64,000 nucleotides of DNA, from assembly GCF_004011695.2 (NCBI RefSeq), contig NC_082414.1, positions 992,001 to 1,056,000 on the forward strand. The letters are read 5' to 3'. The stretch is from Ascochyta rabiei. Lineage: Eukaryota; Ascomycota; Dothideomycetes; Pleosporales; Didymellaceae. The notes under the pieces are model-generated. The model did no database searches. It saw only the letters and a list, made by a program, of their open reading frames with translations, and was not told where the DNA came from. Of the stretch, positions 56,847 through 64,000 are shown piece by piece (position 1 is the first letter of the stretch; each line of letters starts with the position of its first letter). Both the position numbers and the translations under genes were made by a program.

Positions 56847-57182
56847 ATACACATCAAGGCTTATCTCACCATTGCAATGATTCTAGCCACTGCCATGGTT
56901 GTGACGGTCCCAACTGAGACTGCGGCTGATGCCCCTGTTAACAGCCCTATGGACGACTCCAATAGTGCAACTATTGAAGCACATGCTCCATATCGTGGAA
57001 CATGGATTCACTGGCGAAATGAAGGTTGCGAATGAAACTAGGGAAATGATTGCCTTCAACGCTGCTTAAACGCCGCTGCGGGTGAGAGATGTTGTCCAGA
57101 GAGTGTTACCAAATACGAAGACGACGGTGGCTGCATGTGGGGTTGGGAGACGTGCGAGTGCAAGTGCAACAAGCGTAACTAG
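56847..57182 (+). pseudogene. Broken gene for a small cysteine-rich secreted protein (effector-like)
   Basis: One frame from about 56847 to the TAG at 57180-57182 reads as a small secreted protein: a hydrophobic leader (AYLTIAMILATAMVV), an acidic Ser/Thr spacer, then a Cys-rich end with NDCLQRCLNAA, ERCCPES and WGWETCECKCNKRN. Two in-frame stops, TGA at 57033-57035 and TAG at 57039-57041, lie just before the Cys-rich part, and an ATA (56847-56849) stands where a start would be expected; an internal ATG is at 56877. No convincing intron removes the two stops in phase. The changes fit C-to-T type decay, as from RIP, but a poorly defined intron remains possible. No named family is recognised. 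Confidence 0.55.
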
Positions 57183-58172
57183 GTGCCGCCAATAAGGTAC
57201 GTGACTCTTGCAAATGTTTAAATAGACGATGACTGATCTGCAAGATGGTGTGAAGAGCCAAGCTTCTGCTCATGCAGATGAATCGATACTGGGCTTTTCA
57301 GTCTTCTTCGGGCTAAGATGCTGAGACTAATCATCGTTCCACGGTTTTGGTATAGTATCAGTCCTGCTGTAGAGCGGCTGCTTGGATGTCTAGCAGGCTT
57401 CGCAAGGACTTGTAGATAGTTTCCTCTTGATGGCAAGGCCCAAACCCAATCAAGTTTCCTTGAACAGTGCGAAATACTCAAGACCACCGAAAGAAGCACT
57501 GACTAAACAAACATCCACAATACCCTTGCTGAAATCAAGACTTCAGGTACACCAACCGCTAATCGTCTGACAACGTCCCCAGGACCTGATCAGATAGATT
57601 GAACCTTCCGACTCTAGTTGCAGGGCTCAGCTCTACGTATCGTCTAGTTCGTTCGACTTGTACTACAATCTGTTCGCTGGAGCAAGCGAGCTCGTACACA
57701 CGGACATAGATCATAATGAGGTATTTGCTGAAGGATCGGAATCTCTTCTGCGAATAGGTTATTAAAACAGAACTAACTTGCCCAAGTTCTCATGTCATCA
57801 AGTTGCAACCACGATAACAACGGAACACGACTGCTTTCTTTCCGTGAAGGGGGTACGTGCGATGCAGGAGGAGAGCTCCATCCTCGGTGTCCAGACACCG
57901 AGATTCGGTGCTTCTGAACGCACCTGACGCGCACACACAGACACATATACGAGCCTTCGACAGTGGTCTGCAGACGGACAGGTTCGCGGCCTTATCCTGC
58001 AACTAATACTAGAGTTGATTACAGCGTACAACAAAGATCTACAACTGATCCCCTCCAGACAATCCTGTATTGTTCGAAGGCCATTCGTCATGCTTCTCAC
58101 CTTACTGGAATCGGTTCAACGGTGCTGTGGTTGGCGATCAAGATCTGAGGCTTATGGACCCGTTACTACCAT

Positions 58173-58177
<5 letters not shown>

Positions 58178-58208
<31 letters not shown>
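58178..58208. repeat. (CTG)n microsatellite
   Basis: About ten uninterrupted CTG/GCT triplets, not inside any recognised gene. Confidence 0.95.
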
Positions 58209-58209
<1 letters not shown>

Positions 58210-59920
58210 TGGGAAGGATTACACATGGTCACCATACACTAGACGCGGCGCTTGTATGTGCTGAGCTGTTTTCAAGAGAAAAAAAAAGCTAGAATGAGGT
58301 GTTTGACTCGGGCAAACTTGGATCCCTCTTGTGCTGCTTCGCAGTGAGTGAAAGCATGTCACGTTGGGCATACGAGACATGCTGATACGCTGAGATATCG
58401 TCCTGTCGCTGCCACTTCACATGGCGTTGTCGACGCTTCACGTCTCTCGCTGGGCTTGCAAGTGGACCGTGGCGTTACTGTCATTACTGCCACCAGTGCA
58501 ATTCCTCAAGGATGAAACCATATCACGGCAGAGCATCTTGAAAACGAGACTCTTATTCACACGAGGATTGCAGATTTCGTCACGTTCCATCCATGACCCA
58601 CTGAGCCGCGCAGCCTTACCTTGCCGTACCAGCGACACCGGTTTGCCTTTGCCACATGTGCGTTTTGTATTTGGAAGCTCTCCAGGCTGCAGTGAGTGAT
58701 GACTCCTCAGATGCTACCATATGATCAAGCTTGAATCACTCTAGCTCATGGCGACGCGCCGTCGCGCAAGCACACGTTGCAAGTAGAGTCACGCTGTCAG
58801 CGGACTTCGCGCTGCCTCGAGGTGTTTGCAGGTCACGCTGGTGATGCAAGATCTTCGCACTGTCGGGGGGCTGAAAGCTGAATGGGTGGAGGCGTGATGT
58901 ATCGTCCACCGGCGACCGAGAATGCTTGGCTGTCGTGACTAGCAGAACTGCCGTGCCTGGACATGGTGGTGTGAAGTTGACTCAGCCCAGGCCAAGCGCC
59001 CGTGTAGCCGGAGAGGATTGGCTCCTGTGGCTATGGGCGCTGCTTCCAGAAGATGTAGAGGCCGAGGTGTGACGATTCATCGCCATTTGCAGCCCTCCAC
59101 GAGGCGCAAAGTCTGCGCTTGTGTACGCAAGAGGCGCAAAATCTCTGATCGCTGGAGAATCTTCGGGCACACTTCAGGTCCCCGAGATTTGCACCCAATG
59201 ACCGCCCAAATTGTGAGGGATGCGCAGTGCATCGGTGAAGAACAGGGCCACGCATGGCTCGATGATTATGGGCAGAACTCCGGCACCAGCAGGCTGTCGT
59301 ACAGCGCATACCAGTGGCCGGACGCCGAGCAGCGCAACCGTGTGTTGGCAGGAGCATGTCATTCTCAGTGCCGTTTGCGTCACGCACATGAGACGAAGGT
59401 ATCTACTCATCGACCGCACAGCAGGCGGAGCGCCGGAGACGCAAATGAGGAATGTCGCATCTGCCTAGCACAACCCAGCTGTGACCGAGGGGCGTGTCTG
59501 GAGTTCGGCCCCTAATTGCGCCACAACAGGCAGCTCGACGCTGGTGGGCTATGCATTCACTTGCCAGTCTCGGCTAAGGTGGTGAGCTCCAGCCAATGAG
59601 CGTCTGGGCATAGTGAGGAGTCGCCATGAGTGCATCACTTGGCGATCCATGCCTCTGGACGCGTTCACACAGCCAGGAGGTCAGCTACTGAACGCTGATC
59701 CATGGACGCCGACGAGGAAAGGGAGAGGACACGCTGGCGGCTGGCCGTGCGGTGCGAACGCGTGTTCCAGATGCTGGGCTATGTTCATGGCATGGCCAGA
59801 GGCGTCGCCGTGTGTTGCATCCATTGGTTGGGGCTTGGGTGCACACCAGCCTTGACTGCTGCACCAGCGCAGGCGGCGGGCAGTGTTTGCAACTTTGCAT
59901 CAAGCTGGCATCTGAAGGCT

Positions 59921-59957
59921 GGCAGGGCAGGGCCGGGCAGGGCAGGGCAGGGCATGG
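59921..59957. repeat. GGGCA pentanucleotide repeat
   Basis: Imperfect GGGCA/GGGCC units in the gene-poor stretch. Confidence 0.8.
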
Positions 59958-60010
59958 GAGTGCCTCGAGCGCTGCAGTCTCACCCCAACGCTTTGACGCG
60001 CGCGCGCAGC

Positions 60011-60058
60011 CTGAGCAGACGGAGCAGACGGAGCAGACTGGGCAGACTGAGCAGAGCA
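60011..60058. repeat. Nonanucleotide repeat (GAGCAGACG-like)
   Basis: Five or so imperfect units of about 9 bp: GAGCAGACG, GAGCAGACG, GAGCAGACT, GGGCAGACT, GAGCAGAGC. Confidence 0.8.
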
Positions 60059-60681
60059 GATCATCACCTCGGAGGCAACACCAGTGACACGACGGGCATC
60101 ACGATCCGAGGTCGTTCGTGATGGCAAATTCTTAACCCAGTGTTCACCCAACAAAGGCGCGATGAGTCGGAAAGTGGTGGCAAAGTGGCCCGTGCGATGC
60201 TGCGCTGCCGCGATGACTGGCCGCTGGGCTGTGAGTCGGGGTTGCCTATTAACCTCGCGGCTGCCGCCCAGCCCGCTCTCCCTCTTCAGAACAGCAGCAA
60301 TGGACTTCACGATACCCTACAGCGAGCCCTCAGGCCCTAACTAGAGGAAGCAACAGCATCTTGCTGCCGTCTCCTGTATCGCAAACCCACTGTCGCCTAT
60401 TCGCCCCATCAACCCTCCCCCGTTCCGTCTTTGCCCAGGTAACAGCCCAGCTTCGACCCCGTCGCCGCCACGCTGCCGCCTGCCACACGACTCATCGAGC
60501 AACCTATAGTCATCCACCTGACAACGAGGCTGCCTCATAAATCTCCCCTCCGCCACACGACCCCTACATCTAGTTGCGCATAGCATCTATCTGTTCTCTC
60601 CGCTCACCCACCGCCCTCCCGACCGCTACTTCCCTGTCCACGTCACGCGGCATAACACCTCGGCCAACTCCAACACCTCTT

Positions 60682-60699
60682 ATGCACATCAGCCAATAA
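60682..60699 (+). promoter_or_regulatory. Possible upstream ORF 1 (5 codons)
   Basis: ATG-initiated frame encoding MHISQ then stop, 881 bp before the cyclin start. Confidence 0.3.
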
Positions 60700-60702
60700 T
60701 AA

Positions 60703-60740
60703 TACTCCAAACACTCCAAACACTCGAAACACGCCAAACG
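60703..60740. repeat. ACTCCAAAC-type tandem repeat
   Basis: Four imperfect 9-bp units (CTCCAAACA, CTCCAAACA, CTCGAAACA, CGCCAAACG) in the cyclin leader. Confidence 0.85.
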
Positions 60741-60848
60741 CACTCCTGGTTCTATACCGCCGACAGGAAGCTCTAGCTCGGTGACCTCCATCCTACGGTC
60801 ATCGTCAAACTCGAATACTTCCTCCATCGACAGCTTCAGAACATAGCA

Positions 60849-60947
60849 ATGCTTATCTCGGTCTACACTACTACTCCAGTCACTCGTCGCTCAGAATCTA
60901 CCACTTTCCAAAACAAGGCCTTCTTCATCGGAGGTTCCGCCTGCTAG
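60849..60947 (+). promoter_or_regulatory. Possible upstream ORF 2 (32 codons)
   Basis: Frame from MLISVYTTTPVTRRSE to a TAG at 60945-60947. It is the last ATG before the cyclin start codon, 615 bp downstream, so it is the main candidate for translational control if it lies in the transcript. Confidence 0.35.
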
Positions 60948-61562
60948 ACTCCCGCACCACCTCCAACTCTTAGCCTTTGCGACAGCGCCAGCTGTTACAA
61001 GAGCTACGCACTCGGAGTGCTTCGCGGCCCGTCTTTCTCACAGGTCTTGTTCACGGTAATTTCTGCAGCTGACAAGTGACTGGAGTACGCTCTGGTTCCG
61101 CAACTGGATACCTTCGATCACATAACATCTGCTCGGAGATCACTCTCAGCTGCGAACTCGTCACACAACCCTACGCTTCGACGTGTACAATCTCGACTTT
61201 GCTCTCTACCATTTCCCTGTTCTTGAAGACCGTCACATCTCTTCGACCACATTGCGACTTTCCACGAGTCCAGTACGTCTTGAAGAGAAACCGCGACCCG
61301 GAAAGACATCAAGAACTCGAAAGTGCACAAGACACTTCGAAATCGCACGACGGATTTCAAGGTTATTCCGTACGATTTGTCGAATCGGTAACTTTTCGGT
61401 CACCCCACGACCACCCGATCACGCCTTGCGCCACACCTCAAGGTCTACCTAACGGTCAGCACTTCGAGACGTAACGTCAAAGCCGAGTCACATCCCCGCT
61501 CACTCCTTACTTGTCACCATCTCCTTATAAGAGCGTTGCTTACTGTTTTCCTTTGCTTCAAC

Positions 61563-63656
61563 ATGAGTCTCGACATTTACTTCCGAAACTCTGGTATCTC
61601 GCCAGAGAACCTCCCCTACGCTGCTGCTCTCTCTTCTTCCGCTTCCTCTTCCACCTCTTCCGTCTTCTCGGATGCCGCGTCACAAGCATCCAGCACAAGC
61701 TCAACATCATGCCCCTCCAACTGGGAGTCAGATGAATGGAGCTCTAGCACAGGTCATATTGCCACGGCAACTGCTGTCAACTTCTCTAACGTGGCTGCGC
61801 TTCAGCCAATCAACCGTGTCAGCACCTTCCCTCAGTATCAGGCCTCGGCTTGCCGAGAGACTGTTCAGGAAAGGCTGCCATCGTTGCGCCAGGCTGAGCT
61901 CATTGCGCCGGCGGAGCATAGACAACACCCGAGACGATCATCAACCACCATCAACCAGCGTGCTCCTCCTCAGTTAGTACGACAAAGCGACCGAAAGGTC
62001 AACTTCGTCGATTGCCTCGTCGGTTAGTCCCATCGATATCCTCGAAGCCTCGTTCTCCCACTGACTTGTTTCCCCGAAGATTCCGCAACCCAAATGGTAG
62101 AGGTCATCTGGCAGCTCTCTGAGCCCAAGAGCCGTTGCGAGACTGTTGCTGGACGCGGTGTGCTTCCCCTGCGCACCTTCATCCAGGAGACTCTTCGCCG
62201 ATCTCGTACCAGCTACTCCACTCTGCAGGTTGCACTGTACTATCTGATTCTCATCAAGTCGTATCTGCCCAAGCATGACTTCACCATGCAGCAGCAGTCA
62301 GAAGAAGCTTCCGTGCGCGCTTTGCAGTGTGGACGTCGCATGTTCCTCGCGGCACTCATTCTCGCCTCGAAGTACTTGCAAGATCGCAATTACTCCGCTC
62401 GCGCATGGAGCAAGATCTCTGGCCTGAAGGTCTGTGAGATCAACACCAACGAAATGGCTTTCCTGCAAGCTGTCAACTGGAAGCTTCACATCACTGATCC
62501 CGTATGGGAGAAGTGGCAGGAAGTTGTTCTGCGTCACACGCCCACCAACCCTCCCTCATCTCCCGGAGCTAATCTTCCCAACACCTGGAAGGATGTCATC
62601 CCAATCTTGACGCCCGAGCTGGAAGTCATTACTGTGAAGCCAAAAACAGCTACAGCACCTGTGCGCCCTTCTTTCAGGTCGGCACTCAGCCATCGTGCGA
62701 CTCGTTCGCCTACCTCAGCTGGCTACGGTTCGCAAGAGAGCACACCCACACCTGTTCTGTACCAAGCACCTCGCTTCCTGGAGCCAAAGCCTGATCTGCT
62801 TCCTCCTACTCCCATGCGCTTGGGACCTCTGCCTACACCTTCATTGACACCGCAGTCCATTGCCAGTTCCACTCCTGCAGCGAGTGCCATGGCGATGGGT
62901 TCGCGTCGTCCTTCGATGTGCACGGCAATGCAGCAAGCACAGTGCTCGTCTCTGGCGCGCACTTGTGTCGACCAGTTCAACCCAAGCATCAGGAACGGGC
63001 TCGAAGCCTACCACTTCTCGAGTCGCAGGCCTTCACTGGTGCCATCCGTCTCTTCCATCTCATCGTCTCCTGAGTCGATGATGACAGACAACTCACGCTC
63101 CTCGCGCGCTTCGTCAATCTCCTCAGTTTCGTCTGTTGGCTGGGCGCCACCAAGTCAGGCCAGTTTGGCTCGACTGGCGACTTGCCGCAATGCGAAGCTG
63201 CCGTACCCGGTGCTTTCGAAGTGCAACGAGTACGCCCCTAGCGAGCCTACGTCGTCTCCCGAGTCTGTGGACCGTTACCAGATCGATGATGCGGAAGCAA
63301 CCCCCATGCGCGTCGATAGTCCTCTGTCTGTCAAGTCTATCAGCCCTTCGCGCAAGCGTGGAAGGTCATCTGTTGATCTTCAGCACAGTGTTCGTCACCT
63401 GCTGAATAACTCGCGTCCGAGCTTCACTCTTCACAGTCAGCCAACCGTTCTGCCCGACCGATCTATTGCCCAGCCATCGTTCTCGACACTCGAGAGTGAG
63501 TTGAAGGGGCTGCAGCCGCCCAAGAACTTTGCCCCCGAATGCTCGCGTCTGCCAGTGCAGAAAGACTTTGGGAAGAAGCGGACGTGCTGCTCCACCGAGG
63601 CAGCGCATGCGTATCACAGGCAAGGGCCTGGCATGTGGGACAAAGTCCTATTGTAG
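61563..63656 (+). CDS. Pho85-type cyclin (Pcl5-like)
   Basis: Exon 1 is 61563-62022 and exon 2 is 62080-63656; the 57-nt intron has a GTTAGT donor and a CTGAC branch site, and the product has 678 residues. The cyclin box runs from about 155 to 300: QMVEVIWQLSEPK, PLRTFIQETLRRSRTSYSTL, ALYYLILIKSYLP, RRMFLAALILASKYLQDRNY, WSKISGLKVCEINTNEMAFL and NWKLHITDPVWEKW. This is the pattern of Pho85 cyclins, the regulatory subunits that direct the Pho85 kinase in nutrient and cell-cycle responses; the length and Ser/Pro-rich tail recall the Pcl5/PclA group of filamentous fungi. The tail holds many S/T-P sites and a basic SPSRKRGRSS cluster. Exon 1 encodes a Ser-rich region. The leader is long and nearly ATG-free. 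Confidence 0.87.
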
Positions 63657-64000
63657 AGTCGACAAGATGGACTCTCGGCTAGTGAACCGCCCCAAAGATG
63701 GGCTACGAAGAAAGAGAAGGCGCATGAATGCCTTTGCATGTCCCTTTTTGCTAGCTCTTCGATGTGCACATGTACATGTCTCTACCTCTCCAGCTGTGTA
63801 TGAGATATCCAAGCTGCAGAAGTGTATGTACATGGATTTTTTTGCTCCAGCGATTGGTTTGTTTGCTGGCGTTTATCGTTTTGGCGTTTTAGTTGAAACG
63901 GCTCGACAGAGCTTTTGGTGGGTGGCTTTTTGTGCTTGGGGAGTAGGCCATGACAGCCTGGGCTCGGAGTAGTAAAGGCTTCTAGCATGGCATGGTATGG
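63657..64000. other. Intergenic, cyclin 3' region
   Basis: 344 bp to the window edge; nothing seen. Confidence 0.5.

Larger units (their letters stand above)
57183..60299. other. Gene-poor region
   Basis: About 3.1 kb with no supported gene. It includes a CTG microsatellite and, near 59.9-60.06 kb, GC-rich short tandem repeats. Confidence 0.45.
60303..61562 (+). promoter_or_regulatory. Long ATG-poor leader/promoter of the cyclin gene
   Basis: In 1260 bp before the cyclin start codon I find only two ATGs on the plus strand, at 60682 and 60849; none occurs between 60852 and 61562. The stretch is rich in pyrimidines and CA. This is what a long 5' UTR under selection against upstream starts would look like. 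The transcription start cannot be placed. Confidence 0.55.

Noticed and set aside
61076..61474. 132-codon frame in the cyclin leader
   Set aside because: It has no ATG start; the leader lacks ATGs altogether in this part.

Overview
The window looks like nuclear DNA of a filamentous ascomycete, most likely a Dothideomycete. The support is short (46-60 nt) spliceosomal introns with GTAAGT/GTATGT-type donors and CTAAC/CTGAC-like branch sites, typical filamentous-fungal proteins (Pex14, a DUF3455 secreted protein, an FlbC-like C2H2 factor, a Pho85-type cyclin), and a Fot1/Pogo transposon whose transposase is full of TGG-to-TAG type stops, as left by repeat-induced point mutation (RIP). The class assignment is an inference; no rDNA or other marker is present. 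All exon models were built by eye from splice signals, reading-frame phase and family homology.

Layout. 1-9.3 kb: the 3' part of SEC17 (alpha-SNAP), a DUF726/TMCO4-type hydrolase, PEX14, a secreted DUF3455 protein and an ankyrin-repeat gene with a broken 3' end. 10.4-15.6 kb: one large six-exon gene for a 1663-residue protein that joins a single RRM to a PABC/MLLE domain, an architecture I cannot name. 16.3-19.8 kb: an Fmp46-like thioredoxin-fold gene, a 1833-bp Fot1/Pogo element with perfect 54-bp terminal inverted repeats and a TA target duplication, and ribosomal protein eS30 with a 5-nt exon. 20.6-21.4 kb: a secreted CREG-like protein. 21.4-36.6 kb: about 15 kb in which the only convincing gene is an FlbC-like zinc-finger regulator. 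36.6-48.2 kb: an SDR, a zinc-finger protein with a catalytically dead exonuclease-like domain, an Shb17-like phosphatase, SUB2, RPR2/RPP21 and SGF11. 48.6 kb: tRNA-Val(AAC) with an 11-nt intron. 49.5-56 kb: SEC31 divergent from a small RRM protein, and an MLRQ/NDUFA4-like gene divergent from COX12. 56.8-57.2 kb: a broken small cysteine-rich secreted-protein gene. 60.3-63.7 kb: a Pho85-type cyclin behind a leader almost free of ATG.

Functional links: SEC17 and SEC31 act in the secretory pathway; SUB2, RPR2/RPP21, SGF11, eS30, the RRM proteins and the tRNA serve gene expression; COX12 and the MLRQ-like protein are respiratory-chain subunits sharing a 260-bp divergent promoter. There is no biosynthetic cluster, CRISPR array or virus-like element. 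The most unusual items are the RRM-MLLE protein, the dead exonuclease, the very small exons in three housekeeping genes, the ATG-poor cyclin leader and the broken cysteine-rich gene.
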